The notes under the pieces: model-generated
What the model saw: the letters and a program-made list of their open reading frames with translations, nothing else
Database searches by the model: none
What the model was told of the DNA's origin: nothing
Assembly: GCF_036826855.1 (NCBI RefSeq)
Contig: NZ_CP104578.1
Span: 1,550,001 to 1,614,000 of the forward strand
DNA from: Streptomyces sp. SJL17-4
GTDB lineage: Bacteria; Actinomycetota; Actinomycetes; Streptomycetales; Streptomycetaceae
DNA: 64,000 bases
Direction of reading: 5' to 3'
Program-made: the position numbers and the translations under genes
Shown: positions 16,123 to 24,300 of the stretch, one piece after another
How the letters are laid out: every line of letters begins with the position of its first letter
Numbering within the stretch: the stretch's first letter is position 1

Positions 16123-19100
16123 ATGTCCAATGCACCAAGATCCGGCTTGCGGAAGCCGGTGTCCGCCGGTCTGGCGGCAGGGGTCTCGACCGTCCTGCTG
16201 CTGGCGGCGCCGTATGTCGCGGCAGCCGCGCCGACGCCTCCGCTCGACGCTCCGGCCCCGCCGGGAGCCACGGCGGCGACCGGTGCGCCCGGCACCGCCA
16301 CCCCGCCCGTCACACCGTCGGACACGCCCGCGCGTACGGCGGTCGAGAAGGCGTGGGAGCTGGCGGCGAAGACCGGCAAGGACGTGCCGGTCCCGGAGCT
16401 GACGACGGAGTACGCGACCACGGTCGCCACCCCGAAGGGCAAGCTGCGCTCCGAGAGCCACGTGCTGCCGCAGCGCACCAAGGGCCCCAAGGGCCGCTGG
16501 CTGGCGCTGGATGACACCCTGGCCGTCCGTGCGGACGGGACCGTGGCGCCTAAGGCGTCGAGTTCGGACCTGGTCATCTCGGGCGGCGGCACGGGCCCGC
16601 TGGCGACGATGACGACCGAGGACGGCAAGAAGCTGTCGGTCTCCTCGCCGTTCGCGGGACCGCTCCCCAAGCCCGTACTCCGCGGCAACGACGCGCTGTT
16701 CGAGAACGTCGCCCCCGACACCGATCTCCAGGTGAGCGCCACCAAGTACGGCGGCTACACCACCGTGGTCGTGCTGCACTCGCCCGCGGCGGCGGCCGAC
16801 CCGGCCGTGCGCGACCTGGTGTTCCCCACGGTCACCGACGGTCTGACGCTGGCCGCGGGGAAGGACGGCAGCCTGACCGCCGCCGCCGGCAAGGAGACCG
16901 TCTTCCGTGCCCCGGCCCCCCTGATGTGGTCGGCCGGCGAGGCCCGCGAGCCCGGTGCGCGCGGCTCCCGTGACGCCGACCTCGACACCCGGGACACGGT
17001 GAGCGCCACCGGGTCGGAGACGGAGCCGAGCAGCGCCGACGGCCCCGGAGCCGGTGCTTCCGTGGCCCGGATCCCGGTGACCCGCGCGAAGGTGACCGGC
17101 GCGAAGGAGGCCGGAGCGAAGGAAGCCGGAGCCCCGACGGCCGGCACGAAGGAGGCCGGCTCGGTGAAGCGGGCCACGGGCGAGATCGCCCTGGCTCCCA
17201 GTGCCGAGCTGCTCGACGGTGCCGCCACCAAGTACCCGATCTACGTCGACCCCTCGTGGTCGGTGGACAGCCGGGGCAAGCAGCACCACGCGTGGGTCCA
17301 GCAGGCGTACGACTCCGGCAACTTCGACCGCACCGGTTCCAGTGACCGGGACCGTCCGGGAGTGGGCTACCAGGGCTGGGAGACCAGCAAGGGCATCGAG
17401 CGCGCGCTGTACGAGTTCGATCTCCACGGCTACCAGGGCGCCACCATCAACTACGCCAACCTGCGCCTGGAGCAGTACATCTCGGCGGACTGGTCGTGCA
17501 CGAACAAGTACCCGGTGCACCTGTACCGCGCGGGCGCCTTCGGCTCGTCGGTGAAGTGGAGCAACCACCAGATCCGCGAGTGGATCCAGAACCAGTCCGT
17601 CGGCGGCAACGGCAACAGCGGCGACTGCTACGGCAACATCCCCGTGGACTTCAACGTCACCAACGCCATGCGTGACGGCATCCGCGACACCGGCACCCCG
17701 CTCGCCTTCGCCCTGACCGGCCAGGAGGGCACCGGCGACAAGATCGCCTTCAAGCGGTTCGCGTACACCGCGGTGCTCAGCGCCGAGTACGACTTCCCGC
17801 CGCGCGTCCCGGAGAACCAGCGCACCGTTCCCGCTCCGCGCCGCGTGGTCGCGGGCGACACACAGGCCTGCGGAGACATCCCCGCCGACCAGTTCGGGTG
17901 GATCACCACCCCCACGGTCACCATCACCTCGAAGGTCAGCAGCCCCAACCAGGGCCAGCTCACCGAGTGGGTGAACATGTGGGAGCACAACACGGGCGCG
18001 ACCGTGAACACGGGCTGGTCCGGCTTCGTCGCCACCGGCACCGACGCCACGTACAGCACCCCGCTCGACGCTCTGAAGGACGGCCACAACTACGGCTGGG
18101 CGGTTCACGGCGACGACGGCCTGCTGCGCGGACCGTCCACCGTCTCCTGCCACTTCGCGGTCGACCTGACCCCGCCGGTCCTGGAGTTCGGCGCGTTCAC
18201 CGACCCGGCCACCCAGTACCCGCCGGCCGGCAACGGCCAGATCACCAACCTCCGCCTCGGCGACACGGGTTCCCTGCCCGTCGTCGCGTCCGACCCGAGC
18301 CCGGGCGCGGGCCTGCGCAGCTCCGGCCTCGCCTGTCTCCAGTGGGGCTTCGACCCGCAACTGGTCGGCGCGCAGCAGCGGTGCGCGAGCGGCGGCAGCC
18401 CGCTCGACGTGAGCCCCCTCGCCATCACGCCCACCCAGTGGGGAACGAACATCGTCTACGCGCGGGTCCTGGACGAGGCCGGCAACGCCTCGCCTACCCG
18501 GTCGTACGCCTTCTACGTGCCGTGGAAGGACGGTGCGGTCGCCTTCGGCGACACCACCGGCGACGCCCGCTCCGACATCCTGCTGCCCGACACCGCGGGC
18601 AACCTCGTCACCCACGGCCGTGCCACCGACGGCGGCAGTCGCAGCATGATCCCCAGCGGAACCGCGGCCACCGCGCTCCAGGCTCCCGAGGTGACCTCCG
18701 GCCGGACGTGGAAGGACTACCGCACGGTTCACCGCGGCTCGCTCGACCCCGGCCGCAACGTGGACGACCTGTTCGTGCACCAGGAGCCGGCCACCCCCGG
18801 CGCACTGGGCGGGGCGCAGCTCTTCGCCTACGACAACACCCTTTCCGCCCCGGGCCGTTTCACGCTCGGCACGAAGACCTCGGTCGCGAAGCCGGAGTGC
18901 TCCACCACCCACGCCACGTCCTGCGCCGGCTACCGCAACGAGGCGACCTGGGCGTACTCCAGCCAGATCACGCCGACCGGCCCGGCCCGCACCACGCGGA
19001 CGCCCAGCCGCAAGGTCACCGACGCCACCGGACTGCTGTCCGTGGAGTCCGGCAACCTGTGGTTCTACCCGGTCAAGTCCAACCAGACCCTCGCCGCCCC

Positions 19101-20547
19101 GGCCCTGGTCGACGCGAGCGGTACGTGGGACGACAAGGACCTGATGGTCCCCGGTAACGCACTGAACATCGGCGCCACCACCGACACCGCCCCGGCGCTC
19201 TGGGTGCGCAACCGCACCAACGGCGACATCTTCCAGTACAGGCTGACCACCACCACCCGCGCGGTCGACGGCTACGTCGTGGTCACCGGTGTCGCGGCGC
19301 AGCCCGCCACTCGCATCGGCTACGGGATCAAGGGCGCGGACTACCCGCGCGTGGGTTCCGAGGGCGACGTGACCGGCGACGACATCCCGGACTTCTGGGC
19401 GGTCGGCACCGACGGCACCCTGCAGGCCTGGGCCGGCACCGCCGCCGACGGCGCGGTCAACGGCTTCGACGGCTACCACGTCCGCGGCCACGCCCAGGCC
19501 CCGACGGTGCAGTGGCGCCTGGAAGGTGACACCAAGGCCATTCCGGCCAAGAACGGCAGCGGCGTCTCCAACGACGCCACCGCCACCGCGGTCACCTACG
19601 CCACCGAGACGGTCGACGGCCGTGCCCGCAAGGTCGCGGTCTTCGACCCCGCGGCGAAGTCGGTCGTCACCGGCCCCCTCAAGGCCGTCGACACCCGCCA
19701 GTCCTTCACCATCTCCACCTGGGTGAAGATGGACGCGGCCGACGGAATGATCGTCAGCCAGGACGGCGCGCACGCCAGCGCGTTCAAGCTGTGGGCCGAC
19801 TCCGGACACTGGCGCTTCGCCATCGCGCACGGTGACGACGACGGCTGGCCGTACGACTTCAACGCCGTCGTCACCCCGGCCAACGCCTTCAAGCAGGGCG
19901 TCTGGACCCAGCTGACGGCCACCTACAACGCCGTCACCGGCGCCATGACCCTGTACGTGAACGGCACGCTGGCCTCCAGTGGATACCACCGGGCGAGCAC
20001 CAGCCCCGCACCCAGCGGCGCCCTGGTCCTGGGCCGGTACAAGTACGTCAGCAAGCCCAGCAACTACCTCAAGGGCTCCATCGCCGGACTGTCCGTCTTC
20101 CAGAACTACGTACCGCCGGCCACCACCACGGACCTGCCGATCCGGTACGCGGCGTCGCCCGACTTCTGCCTGGACACGCCGCAGGGCGCCAACGGCAACG
20201 GCAACCAGCTCCAGCTGTGGGGCTGCAACGGCTCCGACCCGCAGGAGTTCAGCGTCAACGCCAACGGCACCCTGACCCAGAAGGGCCAGTGCGTCGCGGT
20301 CCGGGGCAACCAGACCGCGCAGGGCACCGACCTTATCTTCTGGCAGTGCCTGAACGAGGGCGGCCAGCAGTGGCTCCCGCGCGCCGACGGCAGCTTCTAC
20401 AACCCTCAGTCGAACAACTGCCTGGACCTGCCGCAGGCACGGCGTGACTGGGGTACGAAGCTGGCGATCTGGGGCTGCAACGACACTCCGGCCCAGCGCT
20501 GGAGCATCCCGACGCTCCAGACCCCGGACCTGCCGGTCGCTCCGTAA
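16123..20547 (+). CDS. Large secreted LamG-like and ricin-lectin protein
   Basis: The protein has 1474 residues. A Sec signal peptide (LRKPVSAGLAAGVSTVLLLAAPYVAAAA) is followed by an Ala/Pro-rich linker and a repetitive KEAGAKEAGAPTAGTKEAG segment near 325-345. A DNRLRE-like jellyroll region (YPIYVDPSW ... KGIERALYEFDL) occupies about 365-560. Ca-binding-like GDTTGDARSDILL and GDVTGDDIPDFWAV repeats lie later. A LamG-like jellyroll domain (FTISTWVKMDAADGMIVSQ ... LTATYNAVTGAMTLYVNG) spans roughly 1189-1331, and a ricin-type beta-trefoil lectin (FCLDTPQGANGNGNQLQLW, CVAVRG, NCLDLPQ) spans 1341-1465. It is probably an extracellular carbohydrate-binding surface protein. Such genes commonly sit beside RHS genes in Streptomyces. 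ATG 16123 was chosen; an in-frame GTG at 16111 abuts the AGGGGGA sequence too closely. Confidence 0.88.
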   Translation: MSNAPRSGLRKPVSAGLAAGVSTVLLLAAPYVAAAAPTPPLDAPAPPGATAATGAPGTATPPVTPSDTPARTAVEKAWELAAKTGKDVPVPELTTEYATTVATPKGKLRSESHVLPQRTKGPKGRWLALDDTLAVRADGTVAPKASSSDLVISGGGTGPLATMTTEDGKKLSVSSPFAGPLPKPVLRGNDALFENVAPDTDLQVSATKYGGYTTVVVLHSPAAAADPAVRDLVFPTVTDGLTLAAGKDGSLTAAAGKETVFRAPAPLMWSAGEAREPGARGSRDADLDTRDTVSATGSETEPSSADGPGAGASVARIPVTRAKVTGAKEAGAKEAGAPTAGTKEAGSVKRATGEIALAPSAELLDGAATKYPIYVDPSWSVDSRGKQHHAWVQQAYDSGNFDRTGSSDRDRPGVGYQGWETSKGIERALYEFDLHGYQGATINYANLRLEQYISADWSCTNKYPVHLYRAGAFGSSVKWSNHQIREWIQNQSVGGNGNSGDCYGNIPVDFNVTNAMRDGIRDTGTPLAFALTGQEGTGDKIAFKRFAYTAVLSAEYDFPPRVPENQRTVPAPRRVVAGDTQACGDIPADQFGWITTPTVTITSKVSSPNQGQLTEWVNMWEHNTGATVNTGWSGFVATGTDATYSTPLDALKDGHNYGWAVHGDDGLLRGPSTVSCHFAVDLTPPVLEFGAFTDPATQYPPAGNGQITNLRLGDTGSLPVVASDPSPGAGLRSSGLACLQWGFDPQLVGAQQRCASGGSPLDVSPLAITPTQWGTNIVYARVLDEAGNASPTRSYAFYVPWKDGAVAFGDTTGDARSDILLPDTAGNLVTHGRATDGGSRSMIPSGTAATALQAPEVTSGRTWKDYRTVHRGSLDPGRNVDDLFVHQEPATPGALGGAQLFAYDNTLSAPGRFTLGTKTSVAKPECSTTHATSCAGYRNEATWAYSSQITPTGPARTTRTPSRKVTDATGLLSVESGNLWFYPVKSNQTLAAPALVDASGTWDDKDLMVPGNALNIGATTDTAPALWVRNRTNGDIFQYRLTTTTRAVDGYVVVTGVAAQPATRIGYGIKGADYPRVGSEGDVTGDDIPDFWAVGTDGTLQAWAGTAADGAVNGFDGYHVRGHAQAPTVQWRLEGDTKAIPAKNGSGVSNDATATAVTYATETVDGRARKVAVFDPAAKSVVTGPLKAVDTRQSFTISTWVKMDAADGMIVSQDGAHASAFKLWADSGHWRFAIAHGDDDGWPYDFNAVVTPANAFKQGVWTQLTATYNAVTGAMTLYVNGTLASSGYHRASTSPAPSGALVLGRYKYVSKPSNYLKGSIAGLSVFQNYVPPATTTDLPIRYAASPDFCLDTPQGANGNGNQLQLWGCNGSDPQEFSVNANGTLTQKGQCVAVRGNQTAQGTDLIFWQCLNEGGQQWLPRADGSFYNPQSNNCLDLPQARRDWGTKLAIWGCNDTPAQRWSIPTLQTPDLPVAP

Positions 20548-20602
20548 CACCCGCCCCACCTGATCCACCGCCCGGCGCCCGCGGACGCCGGCGCGACGGA
20601 GT

Positions 20603-21844
20603 TCATCCGTCGCAGGGGGACAAGGCGGCACCACCGCTCGACGCGGGGGTGCCGCCTCTCCTGTCCTCGGGGACCGAGCCGAGCGCCCGGGAGACGCCGA
20701 CCAGGAGATCCCGGTACTCGCCCTCCGCCGCGCGCAGCGCACGGACCGCCGGCACGACCTGGTCCTGGTCCGCGGGCATGCCGTGGGCACGGGCGTCCGA
20801 CGCGGCTCTGAACATGGCGGCCAGCCCGACGGCGACGCTCTCCGCCTCCGCCCGCCCGGTCCGGCGGGCCTCGGCGTAGGCACGCGCGCGCACCTCCTCC
20901 GAGCAGTACGCCCCGAGTTCCAGCATCCGGTCGTGGATGTCGGTCATCCGGTCCGTGAGGCGCCGGCCGGGGCAGGCGCTCCAGGGAGTGGGGAGCCGCA
21001 TCCGGCCCTGCGGTGCGCCGACGCCGCCCAAGGTCCGCCGCAGGGGGCCCAGGGCCCGCAGGGTCCGCAGCGGCTCGAAGACCCGTGCGGCGAGCCAGGG
21101 TCCGACGATGGGGATGAGGAATCCGGCGGCGACGAGCAGGGTGCCGAGGCCTGCCAAGGACACGGCCACCTGGTTGAGCGGCTCCCAGTCCCGGCCGCTC
21201 CAGGCGGCCACGACCGCGGCCAGCTTGGCCGCACCGTAGGTGACGTTGGTCAGGAAGCCGACGGCCAGGACGGTGAGGCCGACGCGCAGCAGGCCGTCGG
21301 CAGGTGTCCTCCGCTCCGGGGCCTCGCTGCGGATGTCGCGCGCCCACCTCAGGCACGCGGCTGCCGCCGCCGCGGCGGCCGCGGTGACGGCGAACAGGCA
21401 GAGCAGCACCATCTCGCGGATGAAGGGGGTACTGGCGTAGTACGTCTCGAAGTCACGCTGCCGTTCGACCGGAGCCTCGCCCCACACGAAACAGCCGATG
21501 AGCAGAAGGGCCACGACTCCGTGCCCCCAGATCCACCGTCTGACCCGGCGGCGGGTGCGGGGAAGGACCTCCACGTCCCCGCGCCAGTTCTCCATGAGGA
21601 CCCGGCAGGCACACGCGTAGGCGGAGAGGACGCAGTAGACCAGGAGCGCCGAGAAGTTGCTGACGCCGGTCGCCCTGTTGACGACCCCGATGGTCGGGGG
21701 CGCGGAGAAGAAGAACGCCGCGGCCTGGAGGAAGATCACGGCGTTGACGCTGCGGACCACGGGACTGTGCCGACGCCTCACCAACGCGGGGAGCTTGACG
21801 ACCAGCACGACCCCGAGCGCGGCGGCCGGGATGTAGAGATTCAC
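20603..21844 (-). CDS. MAB_1171c family putative transporter (multi-pass membrane protein)
   Basis: This 413-residue protein has about seven hydrophobic segments in its first 250 residues (for example LYIPAAALGVVLVVKL, VVRSVNAVIFLQAAAFFFS, VVALLLIGCFVWG, VLLCLFAVTAAAAAAAAACL, LNQVAVSLAGLGTLLVAAGF). A cytoplasmic C-terminal half contains DRMTDIHDRMLELGAYCSEEVRARA. This pattern matches the family annotated as MAB_1171c-like putative transporters in actinobacteria. The start is GTG 21844, 14 bases after the stop of the metallopeptidase gene, so the two are co-transcribed and probably coupled. Function is uncharacterised. A hairpin (20593-20613) straddles its stop codon. Confidence 0.8.
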   Translation of the reverse strand: MNLYIPAAALGVVLVVKLPALVRRRHSPVVRSVNAVIFLQAAAFFFSAPPTIGVVNRATGVSNFSALLVYCVLSAYACACRVLMENWRGDVEVLPRTRRRVRRWIWGHGVVALLLIGCFVWGEAPVERQRDFETYYASTPFIREMVLLCLFAVTAAAAAAAAACLRWARDIRSEAPERRTPADGLLRVGLTVLAVGFLTNVTYGAAKLAAVVAAWSGRDWEPLNQVAVSLAGLGTLLVAAGFLIPIVGPWLAARVFEPLRTLRALGPLRRTLGGVGAPQGRMRLPTPWSACPGRRLTDRMTDIHDRMLELGAYCSEEVRARAYAEARRTGRAEAESVAVGLAAMFRAASDARAHGMPADQDQVVPAVRALRAAEGEYRDLLVGVSRALGSVPEDRRGGTPASSGGAALSPCDG

Positions 21845-21857
21845 GCCTTCTCGCCCG

Positions 21858-22388
21858 TCATCCCCTGAACGACGCCCAGATGCGGCCCGCCACCCCGGCG
21901 GAGGGGGTCGTGCCACGCCTGCGCTCCAGGCAGGGCCTGACCCGGTCGGCCAGCATTCGGCCGAACTTCTCCGCGCGCCGCTCCTCTTCGAGGTCCGGCT
22001 CCGTGCGGGCGGCGACGTGGCCGACCGCGTCGGCGAGACTCCAGCGGTCCCCCAGCATGCGGGCCGCGGCCGTCGCGCCGGCCGCGCTGCCATGACCGCA
22101 GTGCCCTTCCTTGAGGTGCCACAGCTCGTGCCCCAGGATCACGAGCTGGTGCAGGGGAGACGTGTTCGCCTCCAGGACGATCAGGTCGTAGTCGCCCATG
22201 TCCAGCCACAGACCGGTCACCGAGCCCGGCGGGAACTCCTCGAACATCAAGCGCAGTTCGCGACCGCTGCTGCGGGCCGCACACGCGCAGATCGCCTTCA
22301 GCAGCTCGACCGGCCGCTCGGGAACCGGCTGCGGCAGCCCCGTGACCAACGCGTCGCGATACCGCCTCATCTCGCGCGAGACCCCCAC
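21858..22388 (-). CDS. ImmA/IrrE-type metallopeptidase-like protein
   Basis: The protein has 176 residues if it starts at GTG 22388; ATG 22370 (MRRYRDALV) is an alternative, and neither has a strong ribosome-binding site. It carries the zinc-protease motif H-E-L-W-H at residues 87-91 within LVILGHELWHLKEGHCGH, preceded by GLWLDMGDYDLIVLEANTS, the usual strand and loop of the ImmA/IrrE fold. Members cleave or sense phage-type or stress repressors, and in Streptomyces they are often labelled as a toxin component beside an HTH regulator. It sits between such a regulator and a MAB_1171c-type membrane protein. Confidence 0.8.
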   Translation of the reverse strand: MGVSREMRRYRDALVTGLPQPVPERPVELLKAICACAARSSGRELRLMFEEFPPGSVTGLWLDMGDYDLIVLEANTSPLHQLVILGHELWHLKEGHCGHGSAAGATAAARMLGDRWSLADAVGHVAARTEPDLEEERRAEKFGRMLADRVRPCLERRRGTTPSAGVAGRIWASFRG

Positions 22389-22480
22389 CCCGTGCCACCC
22401 GTCCCTCGTGCCGGATGGACCGGCCCCCCTGTATCGCTTGTGCGCGCTACCGCTGGTGAGCCGTGGGGTCCACGCCGCGA

Positions 22481-23218
22481 TCAATCGACGTCATTGTGCA
22501 CCAATCCGGTCTCGAGGGCCGCGCGGGCCTCCCGGGCGCGCTCCTCGCGGGACCGCCGCGCGACGGACTCGATCAGGGCGATCAGGGGCTGAGCGGTGTC
22601 GTCCGGTACGTCGGCCAGTGCCCGGGCCGCGTACGCGACCACGCCGAGCGAGGGATCCACCTCGCTCGCCGGACCCGCGGTGCGCAGGCGCCGCAGGTCC
22701 TGGTCCTGGCGCTCCACCGTCCGCTCCAGGAGATCCTTGTGGATCTGCTGGAGGACCCGGTCCAGCGCCTCGGCCGGCTCGGCGACCAGGAACTCGATCT
22801 TCTCTCCGAAGAATCCCGCGATCCCGGCGGCGTGATTGAGGTTCGGAGCACGGCCCGTCCTGATCATCTTGTCGAGCCACTGCGCGCTCGTGCCCGCGCC
22901 GGCCGCGATCTCCGCCAGGGAGTAGGCCCGCCTGCTTCCGTCCGCGGACTCGCGCAGCCGCGTCGCGCGCAGGAACAGGATCCGCTCGACCACTCGCCGG
23001 TGGCGTGCCTCCACCACGTCCGTCTCGCCCCCGGCCTCGGCGGACGGGGCGCCACGCAACAGGTCCCGCACCTCCTCCGCGGCCACGCCGGAGGCGTACG
23101 AGAGCCCGCCCTCGCCATCCACCCGCAACACGTCGGAGCGGTCCAGTCCCATGCGCTCCAACAGCGAGTCGACCCGACGCACCGTGCCCATCAGGTCCTG
23201 AGCAGGCCCATCACTCAC
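22481..23218 (-). CDS. XRE-type helix-turn-helix transcriptional regulator
   Basis: This 245-residue protein is read from GTG 23218, preceded by GGGAG with good spacing; an in-frame ATG at 23236 lacks a ribosome-binding site. A helix-turn-helix is visible in AYSLAEIAAGAGTSAQWLDKMIRTGRAPNL-type sequence near residues 95-125 (given here in outline). A mostly helical C-terminal region rich in Asp, Arg and Gln follows. It is the first gene of the regulator - ImmA/IrrE - MAB_1171c cassette, 92 bases upstream of the metallopeptidase. By analogy with ImmR/ImmA pairs, the regulator could be the substrate of the protease; that is inference. Confidence 0.78.
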   Translation of the reverse strand: MSDGPAQDLMGTVRRVDSLLERMGLDRSDVLRVDGEGGLSYASGVAAEEVRDLLRGAPSAEAGGETDVVEARHRRVVERILFLRATRLRESADGSRRAYSLAEIAAGAGTSAQWLDKMIRTGRAPNLNHAAGIAGFFGEKIEFLVAEPAEALDRVLQQIHKDLLERTVERQDQDLRRLRTAGPASEVDPSLGVVAYAARALADVPDDTAQPLIALIESVARRSREERAREARAALETGLVHNDVD

Positions 23219-23252
23219 AAGAACTCCCGCGGTCATCGGACGAGGTCCCGCA

Positions 23253-23258
23253 AGGCTA
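23253..23258 (-). promoter_or_regulatory. Probable extended -10 element for the XRE cassette
   Basis: On the minus strand the sequence reads TGC-TAGCCT, an extended -10 (TGn TAnnnT). It lies about 35 bases upstream of the GTG start at 23218. No good -35 hexamer is seen, which is compatible with an extended -10 promoter. Confidence 0.4.
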
Positions 23259-23498
23259 GCAACCGCCGTTGACCCGTCGTCGGTTGCCACCCGACAAGAT
23301 CGATGGCCGGATCAACTCGGAGTACTGCGCCTCCTCCTTCACGAGACTCCGGACGATGGCCGAACTCGCGGCAGCGCGGCACATCCCCACCGCGTGCTGA
23401 CCCCCAGGGTCCGGAAGCGTGACGCTTGCCCGAACGCTTCCCCGGGACCGGCGTCAGGCAGCACACTCACGCTCCGCGGTTCGATACGCCGTTCGAAG

Positions 23499-23909
23499 TC
23501 AGTCAGGCAGCGCCACGGTGAGATCCACCTCGACGAGCTGTCCCGAAAAGCCCAGCTGGGCGACGCCCAAGAGCGTGCTGGCGGTGGTGAACGCCGGACC
23601 CAGGGCAGATTCGGTGAGCCGACGCCATGCGGCTCCGAGAATGTCCCTCTCATCGCTCCGCACGTAGATCACTGACCGCACCACATGTTCAGGCCGGGCA
23701 CTCACCGCTGCCAGGGCAGCGAGCGCGTTCGCGACGACCTGGTCGACCTGCGTCTCGAGGGAACCGGAACCAACGAGGTCACCCTTCCGGTCAAGCGGGC
23801 ACTGCCCCGCCAGATAGGCGGTACGGCCTGCCTCCACCACGGTGATGTGGTGATAGCCGGGTGTCTCATGCAGCTGCTCGGGGTTGATGCGGGTGATCTT
23901 CTCAGTCAT
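23499..23909 (-). CDS. RidA family protein
   Basis: The protein has 136 residues, the normal size for the YjgF/YER057c/UK114 family. INPEQLHETPGYHHITVVEAGRTAYLAG forms the first strands. GSLETQVDQVVANALAALAAV and VRSVIYVRSDERD form the conserved middle, and VEVDLTVALPD the end. Canonical RidA deaminates reactive enamine/imine intermediates using an Arg near residue 105. Here the equivalent segment (GPAFTTASTLLGVAQLGF) lacks the usual P-AR-T motif, so imine deaminase activity is uncertain. No clear ribosome-binding site precedes ATG 23909. Confidence 0.82.
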   Translation of the reverse strand: MTEKITRINPEQLHETPGYHHITVVEAGRTAYLAGQCPLDRKGDLVGSGSLETQVDQVVANALAALAAVSARPEHVVRSVIYVRSDERDILGAAWRRLTESALGPAFTTASTLLGVAQLGFSGQLVEVDLTVALPD

Positions 23910-23999
23910 GTCAGCGAGTCTGACCAGTGTGGTGCCGGCACGCACCGCGTTTTCCCCACCGGCAAGCGTTCCGCAGTGACGTGAGGTTGAAGGACAAGC

Positions 24000-24227
24000 T
24001 CAGAAGATGTCGTGAAACCCGATGCAGTCCGGGTCCTGGAGGGGGCAGCCGGGGTGGGGCGTGCGGTCTCGCTCCGGGGGCGGGGGCGGCTCGTCCGTGA
24101 GGGCCGGAGCCGGGGGCAGCTCGAAGGATCCGCAGAGGCAGGCCTCGCAGGTTCCCGAGAACCGGGGTGCCCCGTGACGGAAACGCGGATGCCCGCACCG
24201 GCACTCCTGTGTCGCCCATGCAGCCAT
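24000..24227 (-). CDS. Small Cys-rich (putative zinc-ribbon) protein
   Basis: This gene encodes 75 residues and starts at ATG 24227, seven bases after GGAGG. The first half contains ECRCGHPRFRHG and GTCEACLCGSF, five cysteines plus His spaced like a zinc ribbon. The second half is a proline-rich linker ending CPLQDPDCIGFHDIF with two more cysteines. Similar small CGH...C.AC.C proteins are common and uncharacterised in Streptomyces. It is easy to miss because a longer overlapping frame covers it, but codon usage and the ribosome-binding site support this frame. Confidence 0.68.
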   Translation of the reverse strand: MAAWATQECRCGHPRFRHGAPRFSGTCEACLCGSFELPPAPALTDEPPPPPERDRTPHPGCPLQDPDCIGFHDIF

Positions 24228-24300
24228 CCCCGGACCTCCGGTCCCCCACGGTCTCCGCCCCTTCCAGGGTAGCGACCGCACCCCCGGACCGCCCCCGCCC

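Noticed and set aside
16102..20883. A minus-strand open frame of about 1590 codons opposite the LamG/ricin gene
   Set aside because: It is an antisense shadow; the plus strand has a signal peptide, jellyroll and lectin domains and a proper start.
23256..23453. A 66-codon minus-strand frame ending SLVKEEAQYSELIRPS...GGC upstream of the HTH regulator
   Set aside because: The amino acid composition looks protein-like and it may be a relic of a lost gene, but it has no suitable start codon or ribosome-binding site, and I could not match it to a family.
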